A stretch of DNA of 64,000 bases from contig NC_133300.1 of NCBI RefSeq assembly GCF_005239225.2, positions 5,795,875 through 5,859,874 of the forward strand, in the 5' to 3' direction. Source of the stretch: Populus alba. Lineage: Eukaryota; Streptophyta; Magnoliopsida; Malpighiales; Salicaceae. Under the pieces are notes generated by a model. That model did no database searches. It saw only the letters and a program-made list of their open reading frames with translations, and was not told the origin of the DNA. Position numbers and translations under genes: made by a program. Shown one piece after another: positions 36,592 through 47,523 of the stretch; position 1 is the stretch's first letter; the number at the start of each line of letters is the position of its first letter.

Positions 36592-36872
36592 GATCATAGA
36601 AGCACACTAAACTCTGATAATGACATCACTAGTATCTTTGAAAAGATCTTGATGAAACAAATTCAACAACACCAAAAAAAAATTATCAATGGTGAACAAG
36701 GTAGGCCACATGAGCAACTCAAAAGCAAATGAGTCCAACACCTTTACACGACTTGTGTGGCCTATTCAATCACCGTTTATAACATTTTTTATATTATTGA
36801 ACTCGTTTTGTTAAGATCTTTCTAACGGTATCATTGATATCGTCATTAGAGATTCAGTGTGCCTTCAAGGTC
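36592..36872. mobile_element. Foldback element A (long inverted-repeat MITE-like)
   Basis: Left arm GATCATAGAAGCACAC (36592) pairs with right arm GTGTGCCTTCAAGGTC (36857-36872). Inner pairs include ATGGTGAACAAGGTAGGCCACA against TGTGTGGCCTATTCAATCAC. Arms of about 120 bases match imperfectly along most of their length, so the whole could fold on itself. No ORF. A related element follows immediately. Confidence 0.65.
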
Positions 36873-36952
36873 ATTTTTTTTATTATTATCCCCTCCTTTC
36901 CTCTTAATTTGTGAAGAGAGGAAAAAGTAAAAAAAAAAAATAGAAATAAAGA

Positions 36953-37239
36953 GATCTTGAAGGCATATCAAAGCTTCAATGACGATACAACCAATACCGT
37001 TGAAAAAATCTCGACAAGACGAGTCCAACGACATCAAAGAAGGTAAAAAAAAATGGTGAACGAAGTAGGTTACACAAGCTGTCTAAAGGTGTCGAAGCTT
37101 ATTTGCCTTTGAGTTGTTCGTATGTCCCACTCCGATCACCATTGGTGACCTTTCTTGATGTTGTTAGATTTGTCTCATCATAATCTTTTTAACAATATTG
37201 GTTGTGTTATTATTAGAGTTTTGGTGTGCTTTCGAGGTC
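36953..37239. mobile_element. Foldback element B, tandem relative of A
   Basis: Left arm GATCTTGAAGGCATATC pairs with GGTGTGCTTTCGAGGTC at 37223-37239. Inside, AAAATGGTGAACGAAGTAGG pairs with CCACTCCGATCACCATTGGT. The sequence is clearly related to element A. The 80-base link between the two is itself palindromic (CTTTCCTCTTAATTTGTGAAGAGAGGAAAAAG). Confidence 0.65.
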
Positions 37240-39680
37240 TTTTCATTCTTTCTTTTCTTTTTTTCTTTCTCCTAATCAAATCATGTTTCTTTCAAATTGC
37301 GACTTGTGAATCGTTGATGTCATTTGTGACTCTTTAAACTATGTTATTTTTATAAATATTTTTTAGAACGCTAGAAAAAAAAAACTCTTATGTTAAGTTT
37401 GAAATTAATGCGGGGCAAATGACATAACCATTGTCACATTTGCCGGGGATCTCATATCATTTTAGGTTTCTCGCTCAAATTCTTGCGGTGATATTTCAGG
37501 TTTACTTTATTCGTTTTGTTATGAATAAACTTATTTGCAATTGACAAGATTTTGTTGAGAAATTATTGGTATCAATTTCAATGTACCATTCTTCAATAAA
37601 TCATTAAATTCAATAGACATAGCTTTTCTCCGTTTATAATCTTTGAGAGTCTGAGAAACATAAACAAGCTCAAGTGATAATTGAAATGGATTCTTGGTAG
37701 CTGAAAAATGATGAGATTGTATTTTTTTTTTAAGTTAAATAAAAAACAATAATGACAAAAAAAAGAAGTTAAATTGCAATTATTTTTTTAAAAAATAAGG
37801 GGAAAATACATTAAACAACAAAAAAAACTCGAATGTTGTGTCTTAACCTACCAAAACTTTTATCCGCACAAAGAACCAAACTAGGTCTAATAATTCTTTC
37901 TCACTTAAATTTATTATGCACTAAAATAAAGATTATAAAAGATTACAAAAAAAAAATGCCCTAAAAAAGATCTCAAGTGTACAAGCCTGGTGGCCCAGCG
38001 TGTTTGGGCCACTAAAAAAAGAGCCCAAACTCACGTGCTTAGGCCTTATATTTTTTTTTTTATCTCGTTAAAAGATGAACAACTTCTCATTCATTCCTAT
38101 ATATATAATAATTAGATAACATGTCGTCTGTTTATTCAGATTCCATCCACCATAGTAATGGCTAAAAAATTAGGACAAACTAATTCCCCTCTAATAACCT
38201 ATTTTAACAAAATAATAATAATAATAAATCTAACAAACACCCTCAAAACACCCATAAATTAATTTAAGAAACCACCATTAAACTACTCTCTACAAATTAG
38301 ACCCGTGGACACCAACATAAATCGATTTGGTGGTTGGAATATGTGAAAATAATGATTTTCTTTGTCTACACTGAAACTCGACGAAACTTTTTCTCTCATT
38401 CACAAACTAAGAAATTGAAAAATAATAAAAATAAAGTTTTATATCAAAATTAATTTTAAGCCCTTTAATACTTTCATTGTGTCTAGGTTTTGAGCTCACT
38501 TATTTGGTAATTTATAATTAATAGTATTCATTATTCATTGTTTAACTTTTTTTTTTAGTATATTCCATGCCCATAATCATTTAACCTCCGGTATATTGAA
38601 TCTTGAACCATGGTCCAAGCATTGATTTTATTAGTGAATTCTTTGAACTTAAAATGGTTAGAAATACCTAAGTCAAAATCCATAAAACTCACTCAAATCA
38701 ATTCTTCTTTGACTAGCAAGTTAAATGGCTAACCTCACTAGATTATCTACTATATTAATTAAAAACAAAGCTGATAGAGCTTAGCATTTCGCCGTGCACC
38801 AAAAGACTTGCCACTGTGGAATGAAATTCTAAAATGAATATTTTATCATTCTCAAACAAAACCATTCAACTAGAAATTATAAGCAAAACAGTCTTTTCCA
38901 TAGAATTTATATGTCATTATCATATCAATTAAGGACAAGTTAGTCTTTTTCATAGAACTCGAGTTATTTTTTTTTCATCATTTTTTAAAATTAATTTTTT
39001 CTAGTTCATTCTTCAATATTTTGTTTTTTTAATAATTAAGCTTTATTTTTTTTTTCAATTCATGTCTTTATCAAGTTATCTCATTTTTATTCAATTTTTT
39101 GCTTTTAATTTAAAATTTTATTTAAGGCAATCAATAATTTATAGAAAAGAGGTTTTGGAGTGATTTGAAATAGGTTGTGTTTTTCTCATAGGTTAAATTA
39201 CAACAATCATGAAATTTTAAAATTATAATGAACATCTTGTTAACTTTAAAAATTTATAATGGTTGTGATTTTGATGATAAAAACATAACAAAAATATTAA
39301 TATTAATAATTATTGTTTTGAATTAACTACTATCAAAATGACATCTTGAATAAAATCATCACTTAAAAGTTTTTAGGATAAAATTTGGCTATTTAGTGAT
39401 ATTTCCTATCTCTTAAGGTAACTTTAACTTTTTGTTTTATACCTAAACTCGAAAAAGTCATCTGGAATGCTATAAATGCGTACCTATGAGCATAACCTTT
39501 CATTCTGAAAATTCCTTTCTATTTATTGAGTTGGTTTTTTTGCAAGACAAGACCATACATGTTCTTACCTTGAATTTTTAAACTTGATCAAATCTATCAT
39601 TTTTTTTTTTGTCATATATATGGCAGCCTTAAATCGAAATTTTATTCATGTGGTTTAGACCACCTAGTATAGAATGTTAG
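37240..39680. other. Intergenic DNA, no gene seen
   Basis: AT-rich, with short unrelated ORFs only. I recognise no RNA gene or intact element. Confidence 0.4.
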
Positions 39681-39684
39681 GTTG

Positions 39685-39905
39685 TCTGTTTATTTTTGTA
39701 TTTCAAAAATATTTTTGAAAAAAAATTAATTTTTTTTTATTTTTTTCTTTGCTTCAAATTAATATATATTTTTAATGTTTTTCAAATAATTTTGATTGTG
39801 CTGATATAAAAAATAATTTTAAAAAATTAAAAAAAAAACATATTTTGATACATTTTCAAGTGAAAAAAGTATTTTGAAAAACAATCAAAACTACACTCTC
39901 AAACA
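39685..39905. mobile_element. AT-rich MITE relic of the type common in poplar
   Basis: Near-palindromic: CTGTTTATTTTTGTATTTCA at the left and CAATCAAAACTACACTCTCA with AACAAGC at the right. Internal CTTTGCTTCAAATTAATATA, then TTTTTCAAATAATTTTGATT and GTGCTGATATAAAAAATAAT are landmarks of an abundant Populus MITE family as I remember it. Ends and target duplication are not resolved. Confidence 0.5.
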
Positions 39906-41434
39906 AGCATATATAAAAAATCCAAAACAATCTATTTTGAAAGAACAATCAATTAGTTTTAGCCATCTACATATAGAAATATGTGGCCTCACACTTTCAA
40001 AGGCGATGAAATCATAAAAATACTTGAAGTTATTACTTTAAAATGTTTCAATAAATAGTTATTATTTTAATTTAATTTAAACATAGTTAATTTTATTATA
40101 GTATGTATATTATGATTTTAATTATATATATATCAATTGCAAATTTAAATATATATTTAATATACATACTAATTTTTTTATTATATTTTTATTAAAAGCA
40201 TGCTTATCTTGAATCTTATTTTTGTATATTTATAAATTTAAATATGTATACGCTCTAGGTTTTTATTAAATAAATATTTCTCATATTTTGCAAGCTCTTG
40301 TTACTATAAATTAAATATTATTGTTTAATAATCTAATATAATACAACATATATTTTAATAGCACCAAATCATAGAGTACAATTACCATGGCATCAACCTT
40401 CTCAAAACCACAACATTAAAAGCTCGCCTCTAAAACGTGATTGCGTTTTAAATTCTAGTTTTGTAAAAGTTAAAGTAATATATATATTTTATTTATTTTC
40501 TATATAAAAACTCATTTAACAATAATTTTAATAAAACATATATTTTCTTTAAAAAAAAACTAAAAACTTTTTCTTCAACTAATTTTTTTAAATCATAACA
40601 GCAAGTGTCAACAGAAATTTACCTGAAGCGTATCTTGAGGGCTGACTTGGCAATCTCTTTGTGACCCATTTTGCCACCAAACCCACCCTCATTTCACACC
40701 AATTTACAACACCTTGCCATTCCAATCCTTGGACCCCGCTTAACAAGCCTGACCACGCCATAATAAATCCTTCCCCTAATTAATCGTGTACATGTCCGCA
40801 TAGAATCATTTCTTTAAGCCCACATCCTGACACGTGTCGAACACCCACTAATCCTAGGCAAAACGTGATTAAATAACTGACATCACCTAATTTCTGTATC
40901 GTGTCACAAATCAAGTAACAATATTGCTAGAGTTCTTCATTGATCATCGTCTTTGTTAATTAATCACTCTGTGCTTCGATTAATGGATTCGGAGATTCTT
41001 GAAATCATACTCACTTTGATTTAATCAAGTTAGAGGTGGAAATTCAGCATTTTATTTTTATTATTATCGGTAAGTGCCTTCCATTCACGCTGTCATTAAA
41101 TATGTTCGATGTTCAGTGTTTTTGTTACATGATTGTAATAATGTTAATCTAGTTTTTTGATAATGATATTAGATTAGTCTTGAAGACTGTTCTTGTGGAG
41201 ATCGGCGACCATTTTTTTTTTTCTGTGATTTAAATGGTTATGTGTTCTATTTTTTATTTTGCACGTTCTTGCTGCTTGTTTTAGAAATGGTGAAGGATTA
41301 GGGGACCCGTCGTCTATGGTTTCAAGATTAAAACAAAAAAGGCCGAATTTCCGCCACAAGTTTTAGCCTTAGGCGGTGCAGTTAGGGGAAATAATTGGTT
41401 GGTGATTAGTTTACAGGGGAGAAGAGAAGGAAGC
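39906..41434. other. Upstream region of the COL14/15-like gene, with probable 5' UTR intron
   Basis: A likely 5' UTR intron runs from about 41069 (TATCG|GTAAGTG) to about 41415 (TTTACAG|GGGAGAAG), just before the ATG at 41435. The transcription start would then lie before 41069. The part from 40600 is less AT-rich and looks like a promoter; the rest is ordinary AT-rich intergenic DNA. Confidence 0.45.
40829..40838. promoter_or_regulatory. G-box/ABRE palindrome GACACGTGTC
   Basis: A perfect palindrome around CACGTG, about 600 bases before the start codon and about 230 before the inferred 5' UTR intron. G-boxes bind bZIP and bHLH (PIF-type) factors, which fits a light- or clock-regulated B-box gene; binding here is inference. 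Confidence 0.4.
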
Positions 41435-42997
41435 ATGGAATCTGTATGTGATTTTTGTGGAGTGGCAAGGGCAGTGGTTTACTGTAAACCAGATTCAGCA
41501 AAGCTGTGCCCGCACTGTGATGGATGCGTGCATTCGGCTAACTTTTTGTCGCGAAGGCATCCGCGTTCGCTGCTATGCGATAAGTGCAGCTCACAGCCGG
41601 CAATGGCACGGTGCTTGGATGAGAAGTTGTCTGTTTGTCAAGGCTGTGATTGCAGAGCAGATGGATGTTCAATCTTAGGGCATCAGCTCCGGGCGTTGGA
41701 TTGTTATACAGGTTGCTACTCTTTGGCTGAGTTTCCGAAGATTTGGTCATCGGTTCTTCAGGGACCTTCTTCAGGAGCCCTTGATTCAGGACGGGATTCA
41801 CTGAATTCTGTGCCAATAAATGAGAATTGCATTAGTTGGCTGGAGCGAGGGGAGAATGAGGGATCGTTTGGCTTGATCGCCTGCAAGTTGAATGAACTAG
41901 AATCTTGTTCCAAGCTTGAATCCTGGAGGGGGCCGCCGCGCATTATCATACCGAATCCTACCTACATGCCTTGTTCTACAGATCAAGTGCCTCTGTTGCC
42001 GGAGGTGTCAAACCTGCCGAAGGTAACCTTTCACACTGATCTTTTCTTAGCTGCTTCGTTCACAAGGAAAAGCTGGTTAAACCTAACTTAAACAGACCTT
42101 TTCAAGCAGCAGGGTTGTTCCATCTTTAAGGATATTGGACTTTCTGATGGTGAAGATATCTGTGAAGGTCTCAACTTGGACGACATACCATTGGACTTCG
42201 AAGACAGTGATGAAATATTTGGCTGTCCAGAAAGTCATAACAGATATCCATTTGAGGATGTAGGAAAAGAGTGCATGTTAATGGAGAAAAACTTATCAGT
42301 TACCGAGTCTAATGGCCCTATCGAGAATGCTATAGAGGTTTTCTCTGACTCTAATTTTCCTCTGAAGCCATCTTCAACCACATGCATGTTCGTTATTCTT
42401 TCCATTTCACACTAATCTGAGGTAGTCATTGGCATTATGTGTGTGCTTTTTCAGGTGTCATCATCGGGACAACAGGATTGTGTTGCCTTCCAATCATCTT
42501 GTGTTTCTGGTCCTGTTAGTGCAATACAGAACATAAGTGGTAATGCTAATTGCAGCATATTTACAAATCCTAGTTGCAGCAGAAACCTCCATCTAGGATT
42601 TCCTGCTGGTACTGGACAAGTTCATCCAAGCATGTCGCTTTCACTATCCAACATAATTGGTGAAAGTAGCGCTGCTGACTATCAAGATTGTGGATTATCG
42701 CCAATATTTCTGACTGGTGAATCACCATGGGAATCCCATTTGGATGCTAGCTCTCCACACGCAAGAGACAAGGCTAAGATGAGATACAACGAAAAGAAGA
42801 AGACACGAACGCAAGTACTTCAAAAATCTTTGTGGTCTTTTCTATGACAAATTATGCTTACTTTCAACTCTGAGAGATTCACTCAATTGTCATGTTATTG
42901 CAGTTTCAGAAAGCAAATCAGATATGCCTCTCGAAAAGCCAGGGCTGATACTCGAAAACGAGTAAAAGGTAGATTTGTTAAAGCTGGGGAAGCATAA
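41435..42997 (+). CDS. CONSTANS-like B-box/CCT transcription factor (COL14/COL15 type), 421 aa
   Basis: Exons 41435-42022, 42110-42337, 42455-42810 and 42904-42997, 1266 nt in frame. Residues 5-47 are a B-box (C-D-F-C ... C-P-H-C-D-G-C-V-H ... R-H). A diverged second B-box follows (C-D-K-C ... C-Q-G-C-D, then G-H-Q-L-R-A-L-D), the form seen in COL14/COL15 (BBX12/13). The C-terminal CCT domain ([10 protein letters not shown] ... [15 protein letters not shown]) spans the last intron. A nuclear regulator of light or flowering responses is the family expectation. The last intron needs a GC donor (AAC|GCAAGT). The exon 2 acceptor is a CAGCAG tandem, and the exon 2 end (GAG|GTTTTC) is the least certain join. 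The protein stops earlier than relatives after the CCT. Confidence 0.85.
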
Positions 42998-43400
42998 GAT
43001 CATGATCCTCTTCTGTCAAGCAATTTCCTAGCCAGATTACTTGTTTTTGGGGGGGATGTTCCAATCAAGCTGGTTTTTGGCATGCAATGGCATATCTTTA
43101 GCACTAGTATTCCCCTGGATTTTTTGAGTCGGACAAGCTGCTCACATTCCTGACAAGAACTGAGCTGCCGCAACCATCACTACTTGTTAAGCTTCTTCTT
43201 TTGGAGACCCTCTTTAGGTTTTCTTCCACCAACTTGCCTTGAGAAACATCATTTATTGCAATGCAGTCTATATTTTCTATTTTGGCCACTGTAGATTGCA
43301 TATTATCTACCAGTTTATCTCTGTTCAATGTAATGAAGTTTTTGTTTTAGTTAAAGTTGTCTCACAAGTTAAAACCTTAAAGCTTCAATGGAAACCAAAA
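42998..43400 (+). other. 3' UTR of the COL14/15-like gene
   Basis: Less AT-rich transcribed-looking DNA after the TAA. The first codons beyond the stop (D-H-D-P-L) resemble the usual tail of this family, so the stop may be recent. The reverse 74-codon ORF at 43104-43328 is taken as chance. Confidence 0.4.
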
Positions 43401-46400
43401 ATGAACTTCTTTCAATAGCAGCTGATTCCATCACAAGGTTCAATCTTTTTTATTAGGATGACTTTAGGATTTTTAGGGGAAAGCCAGTTGTGAATTACTT
43501 TTTGAGGTCCAACCTCATCCCATACCAAATAAAATGTGGTTTGATTACCAAACACCTCAGTCTTGCTTTTATTATTAGCCGCAGTGCCAAACGGGCACTT
43601 AGCTTAAAACACCTTAGTATCTTTACAAGAAAGTACATGCAAAGGCATGGTTTATTCCACTGTTAGATTGAGGCATGACAAAAATGATACCAAAGCACCT
43701 TGATAATACTCAAATTAAAAAAAAAAAAAAAAATTAGCTCGAGATTGACACAGACTTTCTGATCTATCCAATCATGTCTCAACACACATTGTTATGTATT
43801 TTTTTTTTGGTTACTTTGAGTAACTTACAAATTTTTCATACTTACAATATGCTTGCACAATTTTTTCTATGTAGAGTAGATACTATTTTCTATACCAATA
43901 ACATTATCATCACTAACATTTCCATCAATAATATTCAACAATGATATGGTGACATCACAACCAATATAGCCATCATGGCTAGCCAATAATAATACACCAA
44001 TAACACGTTTCATTTACCATGAAAAAAAAGCTAAAGGGCAGTGTATATAAATACACCTGATTACTAGATAAAATCAATTTCCCATCCTTAGCCAAAACTC
44101 TATTTAGCCATAGAAAACTAGGCCAAGCAACATACATTCATATTCTAGCCATACAAATCGCCATAAAACCTAACCTTGCTATAAAAACCAGTTATGCCAT
44201 TCTAGGTGTAGGCCATGAACTTTTTCTTTTCATACATATATTTCTCTTACATTTTTTTTTATACACACTACACTCTTTTTAAACTTGTTCACTTAGGAAT
44301 TAGAGGGTTCCTTGTTCCAACATGAGACTTGATTTGTAGGAAAACTTGTGGACTCATAGTCAAGTTTAGTTACACTAACAGTACAATCATTAAAAATTCA
44401 ATTTTTGTCTAAATTTTTTTTTACTTTCTCAGAGGCACCGTCCATGAAAATTGAACAAAAGCTAATTTATTTCCTCTCACCCATCAAATATTTCCATGGC
44501 TAACAAAATTTGAAGATAATGGGCAATAACATATCTCTCCATTATGAGAACTCTAGCCCCTCCAGCTCTTTAACAACTATCTCAACATGTAAGTGCTCAA
44601 TATCGTTGTTCTAGACATATAGGAACAACATCACTTTCTTTCATTTCATCAAAAAGAAATTCAACTCATAGCTTCATTACATGTACATGGTACATAGAGG
44701 CAACTCTAGTTTTACAAATGAATATGACAAAATGATATTTTAAAAATATTAATTTGATATTTGTAATATGTCTTACCACTACACTTATTGAGGTATTTGT
44801 GATATTTCATGAAAAATATTTTGTAAATGAAAAGTGGTATGGGCACAAGGAATCCTAAGAAGTTATATCATTTTTACCATGATCATAATCACAACACTGA
44901 AGAATGTCATGTCTTGAAAAAAAATTTTTTTGAAAGATTGATCTTTAGAGGATACTTTCAGGCTTTCAGCAATATATGAAGAAGAAGATATAACATGAAT
45001 AAACATGAAAAACCCTCATGATACATTACCCAAGATCAAATGATTTTCAAAATTATATCTTCATCTTTTGAACTTTTTGAATAAAAGCAATGAGTTTCTC
45101 CATAGGTCCAAGTAAAATCTCCACGACAATATTTTAATTTCTCCATTAAAATCTTCATGACTCTATGAAAAAGTTTTATGACAAGATCTCCATATCTTGA
45201 TTGAAATATCCATTGCGAGATCTTCATTAAAATATGATAGCTCCTTACATGATACTTTAAAGCTAATCTTATGATTATAAAGAATTTTCTATTTTTTAGA
45301 TAAAAAATGTTTTATGCGAAAACTTGATAAACTTAACTATATATCATTGCAGAAAAAACTTTCATATTAACAAAAACCACAAAGGTAATATATTTTTTAT
45401 GCAAATGAAGGTAACATTTATATAATAAATATTTTATTCTCCTATTTTTACTAGTTAAAGTCTTCCAAAAATAATTGTTTGAAAGACTTGGTGGGTAAAT
45501 GATGATACACTAATTGTTTTTAAAAAAAACATTACTCTAGCCAATTAAGTATGGCCCTAACACCCAGGATTTCACAAATAATTAGGCCAGCCTAAATGGT
45601 TGAAATTCCAGCCCAAATAGTTGGAATTTCAGCTTAATATAAACAAATCTTATCCCAAAAAACTTTTATATGTATTTTTTAGGTTCCTAAAAGTAATGTA
45701 TATAAATTTTTAATGCACATAATTTTTTTACGCACACAAAACTTTCTCTATGCAAAATAATTATCTTTTTTCTGTGTTCATCATCAACATTTTAATCAAT
45801 AGTATATAACAATTATGACATGAAATAATAAATACTTAATTAGCTAAGATTATCTTGTCTCATGGATCACAGCCTAGATAACATAAGATGATAAGGTGAT
45901 GATGTGTATAATGATGCTCTTTATGCTGATACAGCTACCATTCTTCATCTCTCCGATATGTGATGTCATGCCATTTTTGTCGATGGTTGCTGCTGTTAAT
46001 GTCGTGTAGAATATGTTGCTTCTGCTTGAAAGCACTTCGCACTTGGAATTTTCGAGGAAAGTGCCACCTGAATCATTATTTGTGTTCTTTAATTTAACAT
46101 GTTCTTCTTTTGAATGGATTAATGGTTCAGATCATTTCTCTACAAACCAAAAAAAAAAAAAAACGTCTTAGAATGGAAGGATGAAAACTACGTGCAAAAC
46201 GCAGAGACAAACAATCTCTTAATCACCACAAAAATTAAAGTTCTGGTTGATATTTTACTCCAAAAAAGCTGAGGAGGAAAATTAGAGATTTTGCAGGTAC
46301 TCAAGGAGAATCACTTGCATATGAATGGTATTTTTTTTTTTTTTTTTTTTGTGAAAAATGACCATCTTAATAGCTTCGTTTACATTATATATCTATATAG

Positions 46401-46500
46401 AATGTACACACACTTGCAAAACTGTACAGAAAAGAAGTGATAAAATTAGAAAATCTCCAAAGAAAAGAAAAGAAAAACATTTTCTGATATAACTTAATTT
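43401..46500. other. Intergenic DNA with a decayed Ty3/gypsy retrotransposon
   Basis: Holds LTR- or leader-like sequence (44150-44450, including CACTTAGGAATTAGAGGGTT, a phrase common in plant gypsy LTRs), a gag relic at 44851-44979, and more LTR-like sequence near 45480-45640 (AAAGACTTGGTGGGTAAATG). No polymerase domain is present. The remainder is featureless. Confidence 0.45.
44851..44979 (+). pseudogene. Ty3/gypsy gag relic
   Basis: A 42-codon stretch ending in TGA contains H-F-Y-H-D-H-N-H-N-T-E-E-C. It corresponds to the H-x-D-x2-H-x-T-x2-C zinc-finger-like segment of plant gypsy (Athila/Ogre-like) gag, followed by a basic/aromatic stretch (R-G-Y-F). No continuing ORF and no protease or polymerase nearby. 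It cannot be functional. Confidence 0.55.
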
Positions 46501-46770
46501 CTTTATGAGGATTACATGGAGAACAATTTCAGGGATCCTCTAATTTTAATTATTTTTTTTTTTCTGATCACCCATTTATCCTGTCTGTGTCTCCCTCCTC
46601 TTTCCAGGAATAAAGCTGCTGTGGTCTCTGAATTGGATAAGCTGCAAATTAAAAACAGAAGTGACCAACTTAAACCTACTCGTAACCATTCTCATACGCA
46701 TCCAAAACCATCAATGTGGCAATTTTGTGCTCCCTTTCAATAAACATCAAGAAACAAAAATCCATAACCA

Positions 46771-46967
46771 TCTAGGTGGTGTCTAATAGTAAAAGCTTGG
46801 GACCAAGAGGTTTGTTTCCTCTGTGATCTCAGGTTTGAACCCTAAGTTGCTTATATGATGATCACTGGAGGCTTACATGGTCGTTAACTTCAGGGCCCGT
46901 GGGATTAGTTGAGGTGCGCGCAAGCTGGCCCGAACACCCACATTAAACTAAAAAAAAAAAAAAAAAA
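46771..46967 (+). mobile_element. SINE with target-site duplications
   Basis: A pol III-type head (GGTGTCTAATAGTAAAAGC as A-box region, CAGGTTTGAACCCT as B box) is followed by GATTAGTTGAGGTGCGCGCA, then AGCTGGCCCGAACACCCAC and a 17-base A tail. It is flanked by ACAAAAATCCATAACC (46754-46769) and ACAAAAATCCATGACC (46968-46983), a 16-base duplication with one mismatch. It lies just downstream of the microProtein gene's stop codon on the opposite strand. Confidence 0.8.
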
Positions 46968-46997
46968 ACAAAAATCCATGACCCAACACCAGAAAAC

Positions 46998-47023
46998 GAA
47001 AGAAGAAGAAGAAGAAGAAGAAG
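46998..47023. repeat. (GAA)n microsatellite
   Basis: About eight GAA units directly next to the SINE and about 30 bases beyond the microProtein's stop codon, probably within its 3' UTR. Confidence 0.6.
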
Positions 47024-47054
47024 GGGACATAGAAGGTGAAGGAAAGAAGAAGAA

Positions 47055-47432
47055 TCAAAGAAACAAAAAGGGCATTTTAAGTGATCCAGAGCACTTCTTT
47101 TCAAGATTAGAAATACGATCCCTTCTTTCTCTCCAGCTCACAATAGTTGAAAGCATCACCTCAGTTGAAGCCCCAATTAGACATCTCTGTGTAAGATTTT
47201 GGCATGTGTTGCATAACATGTTTCTAACATGCCTGAGGGCTAAGAAATTAGCTCCATGCACCCATCTGTCACATTTTTGACATAGAAATGCATGATCTGC
47301 TTGACAGTACAATGTTGCCCTCGAGCCACACAGCTCACAACAAACCAATGATCTTGAGGTTGCATTAGGTGAAACAGCCTCCTTGTTGCAAGAACTAGCT
47401 TGGTCACTTCTCTCCTGATTACCTCTGCACAT
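47055..47432 (-). CDS. B-box microProtein, BBX30/BBX31 (miP1) type, 125 aa
   Basis: Single exon. The start ATG at 47432 gives MCRGNQ..., the beginning typical of the family. One complete B-box lies at about residues 35-78 (C-E-L-C ... C-Q-A-D ... C-Q-K-C-D-R-W-V-H-G-A-N-F-L ... R-H), plus the start of a second (C-N-T-C). There is no CCT domain. The protein ends M-P-F-L-F-L, matching the PF(V/L)FL tail that recruits TOPLESS. Arabidopsis miP1a/b bind CONSTANS through the B-box and bring TOPLESS, delaying flowering; the same role is inferred here. The frame stays open upstream to 47522, but a TATA box at 47491-47499 places transcription start after those codons. Confidence 0.88.
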   Translation of the reverse strand: MCRGNQERSDQASSCNKEAVSPNATSRSLVCCELCGSRATLYCQADHAFLCQKCDRWVHGANFLALRHVRNMLCNTCQNLTQRCLIGASTEVMLSTIVSWRERRDRISNLEKKCSGSLKMPFLFL

Positions 47433-47490
47433 TTCTAGGAGCTCTCTCTCAGTATGGAATGGAGAGAAAGAAGGATTGAAAGAGGGGCCT

Positions 47491-47499
47491 TTATATAGA
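47491..47499 (-). promoter_or_regulatory. TATA box of the B-box microProtein gene; decides the start codon
   Basis: Reverse-strand CTCTATATAAAGGCC lies about 60-68 bases before the ATG at 47432. Initiation about 30 bases downstream would exclude the in-frame ATGs near 47516-47522 and leave a 5' UTR of about 30-40 bases. Confidence 0.6.
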
Positions 47500-47523
47500 G
47501 CAACGTTCACATTCATTTCCATG

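Noticed and set aside
46909..47280. 123-codon forward ORF rich in Lys and Glu
   Set aside because: It runs through a SINE A tail and a GAA microsatellite and then antisense to the microProtein gene.
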